Origin: Eudorina sp. 2006-703-Eu-15
Taxonomy: Eukaryota > Chlorophyta > Chlorophyceae > Chlamydomonadales > Volvocaceae
Direction of reading: 5' to 3'
Assembly (NCBI GenBank): GCA_003117195.1
Contig: BDSI01000021.1
Span: forward strand, 806,001 to 870,000
DNA: 64,000 nucleotides
The translations under genes were made by a program, and so were the position numbers. Within the stretch, counting starts at the first letter, position 1; the number at the start of each line of letters is the position of its first letter. Under the pieces are notes generated by a model that was not told where the DNA came from, did not search any database, and saw nothing but the letters and a program-made list of their open reading frames with translations. This document shows positions 1 through 12,467 of the stretch, piece by piece.

Positions 1-1034
1 TGGTACGGCGGCGGCGGCGGCAGCGCTGTCGGCTGCGCTGATGGGACCCATGGGACCCGGGGGCCAGCTTGACGGCGGGGCGCAGCCGCGGCCGCTATCC
101 TACGGCTTGGATGTGCACGCCAGCGGCGGCGGTGGTGGTGGTGGTGGTGGTGGAGCGGGTCCCTATGGTGCAGGTGGGTTGAGGGCGGGTCGCCAGCACA
201 CGCACTAGTGCTCGTGCGACACTGCCGCCACGATCACGTGACAGGGGTTAAAGGGCCCGGCAGGCCATGACGGCAGGCCATGACGGCAGCCCCGAAGTTG
301 TGTCGGGACCTAATGGACGCTGCTAGAGGCCCGCCGTTCCCACCATCCGGAGTGTGTGTTTCGAGAAGAGAACCGCCCGGCGGAGTGTGTTTAGGAAAGG
401 AACCCGACCGACCGAGCCCGGAATGTGTGTGCTGACAATCTCTTCCGTACCTTGGATCCGAGCGTGTGCCGTACTGCACCGATCCGGGGACGTTCCTCCC
501 GGTTCCCTCCCTGGACCTCCCTTCCCTTCCCCGCTTGGTAAGCCCTTTTCGCCACCTGAACCTCTCCTTGCAGCCCGCACCGCGCCGCAGCTGGCAGCAG
601 CTGCTGCGGCGGCTGCGGCATCGCCCATCTCAGCCGTGGGGCCGTACGGCAGCAGCGGCGGCGGAGGCGGCCCCGCGACCATGATCATACAATGCCCCGG
701 CTGCCTGCGCGGCATCTGCCCCGGCTGCGGCCAGGGAACCGACCCGCCGTCGGCGGTGGCGGCGGTCGGAAGCGCTGCAGAGGCAGTCGGCGTCGGCGTC
801 GGACCGCACGGGGCGGCAGCGTTGCTGTCGGGCGGCGGCGCCGCCGCCGCCTCGGCCGCCGCCGCCGCCGCGGGTCGAGGCAACCCGACGCCGGGCACAC
901 GCGCCTGGATTAACCGCCACGGCACGCTACGCCGGGTGAGCATCGGCATGAGGGCGGATCAGGTGTGGGCTTCGGAGCGGCGGTCTCTGGACAAGCGGCT
1001 GGGGGCCATGTCGGTCATGTCGGTGTACGACTGA
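1..1034 (+). CDS. Unknown Ala/Gly-rich protein with CxxC pairs, 3' end only
   Basis: The gene runs off the left edge. Two exons are visible, 1-173 and 574-1034, joined in phase 1 across a GT-AG intron (174-573); the stop is TGA at 1032-1034. The product is mostly Ala, Gly and Pro runs. In the second exon there is a compact Cys cluster, CPGCLRGICPGC (two CxxC pairs four residues apart), which could bind zinc. The last ~45 residues lose the low complexity and are rich in Arg (RAWINRHGTLRR...), ending MSVMSVYD. I recognise no family and infer no function. Confidence in coding is moderate: phase and composition change at the splice sites support it, but the low-complexity part could be over-extended. 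Confidence 0.5.
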
Positions 1035-1569
1035 CGGATGCGAAAGCACGGGTGCAACCGCAAACGCAATACCACACACTCGCGCTTGAACAGACTTTTG
1101 TGTTCTCGCGGGTCGAATCGTACCGGCGCGCCGCCCAGCGGGCCACGAAGCCGTACACAAACATACGGGAACTTCCACGGCCGCACTCGGCCACCATCAC
1201 CACCACCACCACCACCACCATGACCTGGGGCTGTCGGCGGCAGTGAATTCGGCGCGATGCAGTGGCCCTGTTTTGAGGTGGAGCCGGCTCGGGCAAGGGT
1301 CTGTGGCAGGGGCCACACAGGGATGGGGCGGGAGGAGGGCGGCCGGAGGCACTAGGGGAAGCACTAGAATGGGCGCATTGTATGTATGCAAATTGGCAAG
1401 GATTGGGTTGCGCGGGGGCGCACCGCAGAGCACAGATAAAGCGGGGTGTGTTCCGCGCGCGGGATCCGAGGTCACTATTTCGTCGCGCGCAGATTGTACA
1501 AAGAAAGCAAACTCAGGGGGTGTGACGTAACCACGTATGCCATCATGTATACGCTCTTGCGAGCGGGCC

Positions 1570-1622
1570 GACAGACAGACAGACGGACAGACAGGCAGAC
1601 AGACGGACAGACAGACAGGCAG
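1570..1622. repeat. (GACA)n-type microsatellite
   Basis: Imperfect tandem GACA/GACG/GGCA tetranucleotides, with no coding context. Confidence 0.85.
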
Positions 1623-2159
1623 AATCGTGGACGTGGACGGCACCCCACTGTTGTTGCCGAGGTCCTCTGCTGCGGGGAGGGAAGGGACGCAGCCGGCAGC
1701 CCGAGCGGGTCCGCGGGTCGGCGCTGCTGCAGAGCGGACTGCCGTGATTGAAGGTCCTCGCCGATGGTGAGAGCAGCCGGCCGCCGCGCCTCTCTCTCTC
1801 CTAGCGGTCGTACTGTCGTAATGTCGTTGAGAGGGCGAGAGGGGACAGGGCGAGGGCGGTCGGGGGATGTAGGTCGGATATGCAGAGGGGGGGGCAGAAG
1901 AAGCCAGGGTCGAGGCTGCCGCCGTGTGTCCTGTCCTCACGCTGGGGTGGCGAAGGGTGCCGTACACCTGGGGGGGCCCTATGGGGCCATCCTCGAGGCT
2001 ATCCCCGCTGTGATTCCACAGGGGGGAGGGGGCTGCGGGTGCTGCTGTGACTGCAGTATCCACCGGGCTCTGTTCGCCCTGTGTGGTGGCCCATCCGACC
2101 TACGTGGCCCACCCGACCTAACCCCTCATTTTAACGAAATCCCCGAGGGACGTTGTGCG

Positions 2160-2164
2160 TGTAA
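2160..2164 (+). terminator. Candidate TGTAA polyadenylation signal
   Basis: This is the first TGTAA downstream of the stop at 1034. TGTAA is the usual polyadenylation signal of volvocine algae. It would give the partial gene a 3' UTR of about 1.1 kb. A pentamer alone is weak evidence. Confidence 0.25.
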
Positions 2165-4585
2165 CAAAGATGGAGCTGTGTGTGTGTGAGTGTGTGTGTT
2201 ACTTAGGCAGGCAGAACAGGAGTGCGTGACATGCGAGGGGCCGAGTGTGTGTGTATGTGTGTGCGAGGGGGGGACTTGGACTATTGGAGGTGACACCCCG
2301 GGGCGAGATCTAGCCGATACAGTGAGCACGTTGAGAGCATGTTGGGGCCGCGGGCGAGAGGGGTTTACAGGCAGAGGCGGCAAGTGCGGGCGGAGGGGGA
2401 GCGGACAGTGTGTGCAGTGGGTGGAAACGCACTGCGAGAATGTGGGGACACAGCGAGTCGCCCGAGACAGTATGTGCATGTCCGATGGTGGGTCTGCCCA
2501 CGTGCGGAGGTGCTGGCTGTCCAGCGGGCGCGGCGCGGCGGCGAGCTGCCTCCTGGAGGGGCAATCTGTAGCTTAGTCACTGCACAGTAAGGTAGCAGGG
2601 TTTGAAATTTTTGATGCCGGGGATCTTGATGCCGGGGACCTTGCGCCGTGATGACATGGCGGTCGCGCTGGGGTGTTGGCGCGGCCCCCGCGGAACGGAC
2701 CGAGAGGGGAGAGGACCCGACGGGGGTGTGTGCCTTGCACGAGCTAAAGGGGGGGGGGTCGGCCGAAACGCGCAGTCGGCCGCCGCGGGCTGCTTGGATT
2801 TCGGCGCGGGGACGCGGGCACACTACACGGTCTCGATGGATGCCGGAGGATTGAACTAGGAAGGGGAATATGAACAGACACGACGTGTGCATTTGCGGAG
2901 CGATTTTCACTGCCGGAATTGCTGCATGTGTGTGTCGCCGAGACGTGATGCCAGCGCATGCGTACGGCAGCTGTTGCGAAAATGATATGATTCTTATCAA
3001 GCTATCTTTGCTTTGGGAAGGGGCCACGTGGCCAACTGAGCCGCGAGAAAGAAGAAGTGTCTGACCCATTGTGTCTGTTTGTATGTGTCGTATGTAGGGT
3101 CTGTGCGTCAGGGCGGTGCACCCGCCAGGTTGTGGCAGGAGGTGCAGCAACTGCTGCTGGTGAGGAGTTTGCCTGTGAAGACGCTTAGGGACTAGGGACT
3201 GGGAACCTGCTGGGACTGCGGTGCTGCGCTGAAAGTCTGGATGGGTAGTTCAGGCCTGTTCAGGTGACTATGCGGCGCACGTGAAGGCTTAGTTGAGGCA
3301 TTATCCTTGACATTCTTGAGGATGTGCATTCAAATTTGCTGAATGTTGTGAGGTATAGTACCCGTCATGTTGCCCGAAGTCTGTCCGATGCCACGTCTGC
3401 AGATGTGCACGACAAGATGCTTTTGCAACGGCTTTGCAACGGCTTCTCGTGGTCGCGCCGGCTTTGGGGGATGTCGTTGTCAAAGTTGCTCGAGAGATCA
3501 CGATGTGGAAGGTCCCCACCTTCAACGCGAACCCATGCGGACAGGAGCGGAATGTCACCGGATTTGCAAACCAGTAATCTGGGCCCGTTGGAACACCCGG
3601 TCGGGATATGGGTCCACCTTGTAACGGTTACACTTCATTACACAAAACGTGAGGGTTAGGCAAATGGTATGATCATTTCCAGTTGCCTTATTGGGAGTGC
3701 CAGCCTGAGCCAGCGAGGTGGTCTAGCAAACCCATTGCAGGGGTTGTGGTGAAAGCGTGCCCTGAGAGCCTTTACTGCAAGCGCCTGCACGTTTTCTGTG
3801 AAAACAACCCAAAGGTCAACACCGAAGGCCCATTTTCATCTGAGGGAGAACATAGGGGCTTTACATGTGCCATTCTCCAGGGAGCTATGCCGCAACTGCC
3901 TCCACACAGGTGGGGCTTAGGCCAGGGACCTTTCCCAGGGTTTCGGCTAGGTTCGGCTCAGTCCTGCTACGCCAACAATAGGGCGAGCCCCGGTCTCGAC
4001 GTGGCAGGGCTGCAGTCGGACCCCTTCATGCATGTGCAGCAGCATTCGGGCGTTTGGAACTTCCAGTGTGTGGCGGCGTGTGTCTACGTCAGCAGAACAA
4101 GGCCCTCTTCGCAGCTCGCCGCTGGTTGTAACAGTTGCGACATTTATCAACACCGTGGGGTCCAAACTCACATTGCGGTATGAATGGATGTTTCCTTAAT
4201 TGATTAGAACGTTGTAGGTTACGTGACGCTCTGTACCGTATTCTATTCACCTATCGACAAGCGACCCAGATCACTTGTTTCTGTATGAAAGGGAATGCGC
4301 CCCTAAATTTTCTGATTTCATCAAAAAACGCTCTTCACACGCACTCTGAAATTTGTGGACTTGCGGCTATCCAAATGCTCATGTTGCAGTTGCGAAGGGA
4401 TGAGTGATTTAAGCTTACGCTCCAGAACCAAGCTGTCATGTAGTAACAAGCAACGCGCAACGTTTCCTTGCCACTACATGCATGCGCATGCCAGTACGTA
4501 GATGATCATGACACAAACATACGTCTTTTGAAGAGATCCCGTGTATCCCAAAACGAAAAAAAGTGATCCTAAGACGTTATGAGCG

Positions 4586-7500
4586 ATGATTTCTCCCAAA
4601 CTATATGCATATCTTCACCTGACTCCTGGTGTCAGCCGTGAGAACTGGCTGCTTCACGTCGTGTTGGCAACCTGCCTGTCTTTAGTTTTCAGCCGGCACC
4701 TACACATCGATGAGCAGCAAACAATTCAGCAAAGATTACTCTCTTCAGATACTCAGAAGCTCTGGGCACCTGCATCTTGTGAAGAAGTGTTTTCTGTCAT
4801 TCCGAAAGCGCGCGAGTCGCGAAGCTGCAGCCTTGGAACTACAAGAGGCTTCGTCGGTCCCCTCAACACATGGACAGATGTGAAAAATATGCTGCAGGCG
4901 AGGAGCTACAACGGCGAGGTACGGAAAACAGCTGCTGTACACACGGAACGGCCCCAACGCAGAACTAGCCTGGCACACACCCAACAGCGGCAACCAGCCG
5001 CATATGCGGACAGCCTTCCTCGGCTGCGCGTGCTGTCCCTATGAGGCCCCTGGGTGGTGTGTGGGGCGCTCGGCAGCAGAGCGTTGTCAGCTTTCCCAAC
5101 GGCGGAGATTGATGGCCCGCGCCCTTCTCCCATTACCCTTGCCCCCAAACCGTTCCTCCTAGCATCCGCCTGCTTGCCACCGCGCCTCGCGCCCCATCAT
5201 GTTCCCTCGCGGCGCAGATCATTTTGACGCACGAGACCCGCCCTGACGTGGCGGCACAGTGGGTGTGGCGTACCCTCCGCGCGGGGTACGCGCACACCGT
5301 GGTGCTCTCCCGGGGCGAGCACTCGTGCAGCCAGTTAAGGTACGGCACGCCACGCCGTACTGTGCCAGGCGCCTACAACCTGCCTCTGACCCCCTTCCCA
5401 TCCCACTGCGGCCCCTCCTGCTGTCCTGCTGTCCTCACTCGTGACGCCTCCCCCTCCCCCTCCGCCTCCCTTGCGGCTTCTCCCCCGCCTCCTCCTCCTC
5501 CTCCTCCTCCTCCTCCTCCTCCTCAGCAACCTCTTCACCGGCGGGGAGCTGGGCTGTGTGTGGTTCCCTCACAGCGTCAGCCACAAATCCGCGCCGGCTG
5601 CGGACGGCTCCTCCGGGTCGCTCCTGGACCCGGGGCAGGTCGCGCTGTTCCTGGAGGAGCCCACCTTCTGGAGGCTGCAGCTGGCGGCCATGGTGCTGCG
5701 GTTGGGAGGCTACAACCTCCTGGTAGGGTTGTTGCCGGTTGTTTGTTGATCATTACGGATCGCTCGTCAGGTTGCCGTGGGTGGCCCGTTGGGCTGGCTA
5801 TCGTGGGTGGTTCGTTGGGGTCGATTGCTGACGGTCGGGGAGCGCAGTGATTCGGTGGGTGGGTGGGTGGGTGCGATGGGTGGGGCGGGTGGGACGGGTA
5901 GTGGGTGCTTGTCGGGGGCCGCGAAGTCGCGAAACCGCCTGACGTGATCTTGGACCCAGGGGCAAGTGATGCCGTCACGGGGGAGGCCGCATCCCGGGGT
6001 GGTCCGCTGACGCGAACCCCGGTAGGCGGTACCCCGGTAGGCGGTGATGGGAGAAGTTTTCATGCTTCCATCACCTTCGGTGCCATGGCCGCGGCGTGTC
6101 GCCTAGTGTCGCGTACCCGACCAGGGGGCTACCGTACTCGGAAAGAAACCCACTGAAAGCCCGACCCACAACCTCCCCCTTACCCAACCTAGCCGCCAAG
6201 GCCCTCATGCCTCATCCCACGCCATACGCCTGCAACCCAAAGAAGGGCAGCCACAGCTCACCCGCCCTTCGAGGAAACCGCTGGAAGGCAGCGGACTGGT
6301 GGAGCGCCGGGACGCCTGCCTCGGCCCCGTGCCGCTGGGGCCGCTGCGCGTCGCAGAATGCGCCGCGTGGATGCCTGATTCGTCTAGCCCCTTGCCCGCA
6401 CCGCCCCTTCCGGTGGCGCCTCAGCCATCCACCGTCCCCTTCCCGCCCCTCCTCTAAGCCCACGTCCCAGCACCGTGCCCCGCCCCAACCCCCCCTGGTA
6501 CAGTGCATTCCTCACCGGGCCTTTGCTCTCTGGCAGCAGCAGCGCAGCTTGAATGTGTCTATACCAATTTCCTGTGTTCTCCACCCCCCGCCCGTCGCCC
6601 CCACTTCCCCCCCCCCCACACACACACCCTCACGTACCCTCAGACTCTGGACACCGATGTGGTCCTCCAGGACGACTTCTACTGGTGGATGCAGCAGCCC
6701 GAGTATAAAGGTGGGACCGACCGCTAACACCTACACACCAAAACACCCTTTGAAACACACCTAAGCACCCGTCTCCGCCACTCGCGCATCCGCCTTCCTT
6801 GCTGCCTTTACCCCGTCCCAGGTCCCCCTGACCCCCCCTATTTTTGTTCATCGTTGCGCACCGAATCCCTTACACGCTTACCCACCCTCCCCGCCCTCCC
6901 CTCCTTCCTGCCCATCGCCAATCGATCAGACTACAACCTGCTGATGGAGCGGGAGGGGACGGACTTCCCCACCGCGGCAGTGATGTACGCGCGCGGGGCC
7001 TCGCCCTCCGGCCCCACCGCCTGGGCGCTCGCTGAGGCCGTGCTCCGGAATGTCCGATGGCAGGAGCAGCCGCAGCTGCCCCCCACCTTTAATTGCACAT
7101 GTGAGGAGGAGGACGAGAAGGAGGAGGAGGAAGAAGAGGAGGGGGAGGACTAGGAACGATCGTACATGATTGTACGATGCACTGGGGTGGCGTGAGAAGA
7201 GGGGGGGAGCTGCTGTAACTTGTAGCTGCAATGTCCTGCTCTGCCCGGCGCGGGGTGGCTTCTTGCGTGCCTGCGGCGCGGACGCCCGGGCCCCTTACCT
7301 GACCCCTTACCTGACCCCTTACCTGACCGCCCCTGCCCGTGTCCCATTTCCGCGGCCCCACTGTAGTCACGACGTGTTACGGTCAGGCGGTTGTGACGGA
7401 CTCGATCTACTCGGCGCTGGTGGGGCGGCCCGTGTTCCTGCGCTGCCTGGACAATCGGTGAGTGGGTGCTGGGTGAGAGAGGGGGTGGGTGGCTGGGTGA

Positions 7501-10500
7501 GAGAGGGAGTGGGTGGCTGGGTGAGAGAGGGAGTGGGTTGGTCACACAGCAACGCGTTGGACGAGCGGGGCTGAGCGGTTGCGGACGGGTGAGGGACACG
7601 TAAGGCCGGCAGACCGGAAGGCGGCGGCGGCGGCTCCGGAACCGTATTGCCACCACCGTGCACATCCCTTCCCGACCCCGCCGCCGACGCTGCCGCACCA
7701 CCTGATCGGTGTCCCTCCCTGCAGGCCGCTGGACATGACCTGGGCCAACCGGGAGGATGGGCGGAAGGTGGGTGGGTTGGCGTGGGAGAGTCAGGGCTGG
7801 AGCCCGGGGGAAGAGGTGTTCGGTCCCAGGCGCCTCTGGAGGGACTTACTGCCTGTGACAGACTATAACTGACTGACTAACTCACTAACTGACTGACTGA
7901 CCGACTGACTAACTTACTGACTGTGGCTGACAAACTGACTGACTGTGACTGACTAACTGACTGACCAACTGCCAAGTGTCGGCGCTGGACAGGGTGGGCT
8001 GCCGAAAGGGTCGGGAGCAAGAACGGGACACCTGAGCAGCTGCGGGACCTGCGCGGGGGCCGAACCTCGCCAGCCCACCTCGTCGTGCGCCGCTCCGTCC
8101 TCCCCCTCGTCCTCCCCCTCGTCCTCCCCCTCGTCCTCCCCCTCGTCCTCCACCTCGTCCTCCCCCTCGTCCTCCACCTCGTCCTCCACCTCGTCCTCCA
8201 CCTCGTCCTCCACCTCGTCCTCCACCTCGTCCTCCCCCTCGTCCTCCACCTCATGCTCTTGTCTTTCGTTCAAGCTCCGCCTCTTCTCACCCTGCTGCTG
8301 CTGCTGCTGCTGCCGCAGGCCTTCTTGGCCGCCAACGAGGCGCTTATCGGTCCCGCCCTGGAGCGCCGGGTGGGTCAGGCCCGGGCGCCTACGAAGCGTA
8401 TGGAGCCGGGAGGGGGGCATGGTGCCGCGGCCGCGGCCGCGGCCGATGCCCGTGAGCCAGCCTGCCTCCGCGCTGCGCCCTCATGTCCCATACGCGCCCG
8501 CCAGGGCCCTGTGGCAGTGACATCCCCCCACCGCCCGCCTCCCCAGGGGGCCGCTCGGTCCGCAATGACGCACAGCTCCCGGTGGTGGTGCACTCAATGG
8601 GGTCGGATCTGGGGGTTAGCACCGCACGGGCCGGCCGGGGTGCACAGACCCCAGTGGGGCACGGGAGGGACCTCCGGAAGGCGCCGGGGGCCCCGGGGCC
8701 CGTCAACATCGCCGACCCCGACCCCGACCCCGACCCCGGGGGGCCTCGACGTCAGTCCTGCTGATCCGAGCTCGGTGGCTGCGCAACCCGCCGGGACGGG
8801 TTTGGTTGCGTGGTGTCGTTGAAACCTCCCCCCCCACCCCCCTTGCACGCCCGCAGAGCTTCTCCATGAGCCGCCCCGGCCCCGCCTGCCACGCCCCGCT
8901 TGTGGGGTCGGACGGGCTGTGGGGCCGGGAGGGGCGGCTGCGGCTGCCGCACTTCGCCGGGCGGTGGCCGCCCGAGCTGGGCGGCCGGGCGCTGGGTGAC
9001 GTGGGCCGCGTGGCGAGGAGCTTCCTGCAGATGCTCGAGGAAGCGGGTGGGTCGGCGGTGGGCCGGTGGTGGGCCGTTAGTGGGTGGATAGGTCGTGGGG
9101 CATTAGAGGTGGAAGGAGCACGCCCTGGACGGATCTGAACGTAGGAGTGCAGAGCTGCCACACACATCCTCATCGGCAGGTCGATGTTGGGCAGAGGCGC
9201 CGAGACGGTCGCCATTACCCTACCCTAGCTCCCCGCCTCCCCCGGCGGGATCTTGCAAAACCCCCCACATCCACCTTTCAATGCGCTCCACATGCCTTCC
9301 CCCTCCACCCCCTCCACCCCCTCCACCACCTCCACCCCCTCCACCCCCTCCACCCCCTCCACCCCGGCCAAACACACACGCGCACACGTGCGCAGGTCCC
9401 CCCATGTGGCCCGACCCCGAGGACCCCGCCGCCGCCGCCGCCGCCGCCAGTGGCCCTCTGGAGCGCTACACGCAGTTCTCGCACCACCTGGCGTGCGACT
9501 GGCATCGCTGCGGCTCGCAGGGCATGTTCCTGTTCCTGACTCCGGAGGAGAGGCGGCGGGGCGGGGGCGGGGGCGGGGCCGGTGCGTCGCCCGGGGAGGG
9601 CCGGGAGGAGCCCGAGCCCTGCGTGGTGGTGAGTGGGGCTTGCGGGCTGCCGGGGGCAGGAGGTGGAGGAGGGCCGATGAGGAGGAGGAATGTGCGCAGG
9701 AAGCGTGCAAGGGAGCTGCACGCGGGGTGGGCGCTCCGCGGGGCCGTCCTGCCTCCGGAGGGAGGCCGCCAACCGCCCACTGACCCGCCTACCCTACCCG
9801 CGACCGCTTTCGAGCAGCCTTATGGGCACACAGACACCCCCTCCCCCCTCCGCCCATCCGCTTTTCAGCCCCGCCTAACTCCACCGCGGGGCCGCGCTGC
9901 ACCCCTTGGTGCCCCTCCGACTGACCGCGGGCCTCCTGCCCCGCTACCTACCTACCTACCTTTTCCTCATGATGTCAAATCTGTGTCAATGAAGACAGCG
10001 ACCCGCTCCGCTATCTCCCCTGTTGCTCTGGCAGCAGCGCAGTTTGGGAAATGTCTATACCCCTCTCCTATACCCCTCTCCCCCTCCCTCCCGTTGCTCC
10101 GGCAGCACCGCCAGCATCAAACTGCCTGTTATACCCTTGTCCTGCCCCCCTCCCTCCCCTCCCGGGCTGGGTGTGCCCGGGCTGTTTCTTTGTAAACCCC
10201 CTCCCTCCCCTCCCTCCACCTACACACCTACACCCACCCACCCACCCACCCACCCACCCACGGCCCCCCCAGATCGGCCACCTGACGCCCACCCCCGACC
10301 ACCTGCTTGGCAAGCGTCTGGCGCTGATGGCCAACGGGCACTACAGCATGGCGCTGGCGGCCGCCATGCACGGCCCCGGCGGGCCCTTCTTCGCCACCAA
10401 CACGCACCTGCAGGGCGGCGCGTTCTACGCCGCGCGGACGGGCCAGGGGGCGCTGCACGCGCGGCGAGGCCAGCTGGTGGGTGCAACCTGCAGCGTTGTT

Positions 10501-11541
10501 GGGTGCGGAGGAAAGGGAAAAACACAAACCCAGAAGTGAACCAGACGGTGGGTGCAACGTTGTGGGCGGGCGCCGCGCGCCCGGACCGGTGTGGGTGTTG
10601 TTTGGCGGAGGAGCCTGCCCCGCGGCGTCCCAAACGGGGGCAGGTTCCTTCGCCGACCCAAACAAGTGACCCAAACAGTGTTGGGTGCTCACCGGCGGCG
10701 GAGGCATGTTGTGTTTTCGAGGTCGTGATGTACGGCATGTATGTATTCAGTAGTGCATGTATGCACCGGTACGGCGACACGAGGAGGTCGTGACCCCCGC
10801 GTTCGCGATTGGTTGCGCCCCTGTCGGTCCCCGCACTATGGAGACAGCCGTACCGATTCGTTTGGACATCCATACTGTACGGCGATGCCGTACCGTACGC
10901 CGCCGCCGTACTCTATCTCACCCCGTCCCACAGGTCCCCCTCCCGCGGGTGATTGCGCTCCACCCTGGAGCCATCAGCCCAGGACCCAGCGTCGCCGCCG
11001 CCGCCGCGGCGACGGCGGCGGACGCCGCCAAGGGTGATCCCGTGGCGGCCTTGGCCGCGGCGTTCCTCGCCACCTCGGCAGGCGCGGCGGCGGCGCCGCC
11101 GCTGGTGCTGGTGGATAAGGCCCATATGATCTCAGTGGTGGAGGCCCTCAGCTCGGTGTCAGTGGCGGCGGGCCGGACGTTGGCGCTGCCGCGCCTCTCA
11201 TGCGATTACGACTGGGTATGTACGACTGGGTATGTACGGCTGGGTTTGTGCAACTGGGTTTGTGCAACTGGGCTTCCCGACAGTGTCACAAGTGGTGGGC
11301 ATACCTGCCTGCCTGCCTGTCTACCAGCCTGCCTGCTGCCATCTCTCGTTCCGGGACCCCCTTCCCCGGCCACTCTTGTGCAGTACTCGTCGGTCGTCGC
11401 ACTAGTCCCTCCCCCACATGCCACCCTCCGCGTCCCTCCCATACCCTACTCGTGCCCCTGCCCCTGCCCCTGCCCCTGCCCCTGCCCCGACCCCCACCCC
11501 ACCCCCACCCCCACCCCCACCCCGACCCCGACCCCGACCCT

Positions 11542-11607
<66 letters not shown>

Positions 11608-12420
11608 CTGTGGACAGATGCACCGGTCAGCGACCTCCCCGGCAGGCGGTCCTGCCCCCCGGGCTTTCAACGGCAGCCACCAGCTCCCCTGGACCTACCT
11701 GGCGGCCCAGGCCTTCACCCCCTTCGGCCCCTCCCTGGACCGCCTCAGCTGCGAGTGGCTGGCCTGGGTGCAGCATGGTGCGGGTCTGCCGTGCCAAAGA
11801 GGCTCACGGAGTTTGAGATTTGGGTTTAGGGTTTACGATGTTTTGGGACCTCATTGGGTCGGGGGACGGAGGGGGGGAGATGGGTTTGAGGCCCGGGGGT
11901 AGGGCACCCCCCAAGGGACTCAGCTGTGGGTCGTCGCTGCAGGCGATGATGGAAAAGCGAGGGCAAGGCGTCCCGCCCCGCCCCGCCCCTGTGTTCCTGT
12001 GTTCTGACAGTGAGCGCACTGAGCGATACCGTACGCCATCCCCAACCCCACGCCCCGGCACCCCGCAAGTGTGTGCCCATGCACCTCCCTCCCGGTGCGC
12101 CCGCCGCCGCCGCCGCCGCGTGTTGATTCAGCCCGGCGGGCGGGCTGGGTCCCCATCCCGGAGGGCGGGCTGGGTCCCCAGCTCCCAACCGGCGGTCTAG
12201 ATGCGAGTTGCGGGTTATCCGCCGGCCATCTCCCCGCGCCCTCTGTGCGGAACCCCGTGGTGAAACCTGTGTACGACAGGGTGTCTCCACGGACCCGTAC
12301 ACACGGAGCGCCACGGCCACGCGCACGTGAACCCGCACCCGACGGCGCGGATGTTGCTGTCGTACGAGGTACGGCATCTGGGTTTTGTCTGGACGTCTCA
12401 CGACCGACGGGACAGTCCCC

Positions 12421-12467
<47 letters not shown>

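Larger units (their letters stand above)
1035..4585. other. Spacer or 3' UTR without a supportable gene
   Basis: The first part is probably 3' UTR of the gene ending at 1034. A (GACA/GACG)n tract lies at 1570-1622, and GT-rich runs occur near 2180-2270. Open frames here on both strands are driven by GC bias and repeats and show no domain. From about 4190 the sequence becomes AT-richer, consistent with the promoter and 5' UTR of the glycosyltransferase starting at 4586. Confidence 0.5.

Noticed and set aside
1197..2063. 288-codon minus-strand open frame
   Set aside because: It runs through microsatellites, including a Trp run from the CCA-triplet tract, has no domain, and is explained by GC bias.
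2365..3150. 261-codon minus-strand open frame
   Set aside because: Composition is repeat-like with no conserved block or splice partner; it lies in the likely 3' UTR or spacer.
10757..11902. 381-codon plus-strand frame continuing past 11215
   Set aside because: Only 10934-11215 is exon. The continuation is intron with the hexamer array, and the true exon 13 begins after the AG at 11617.
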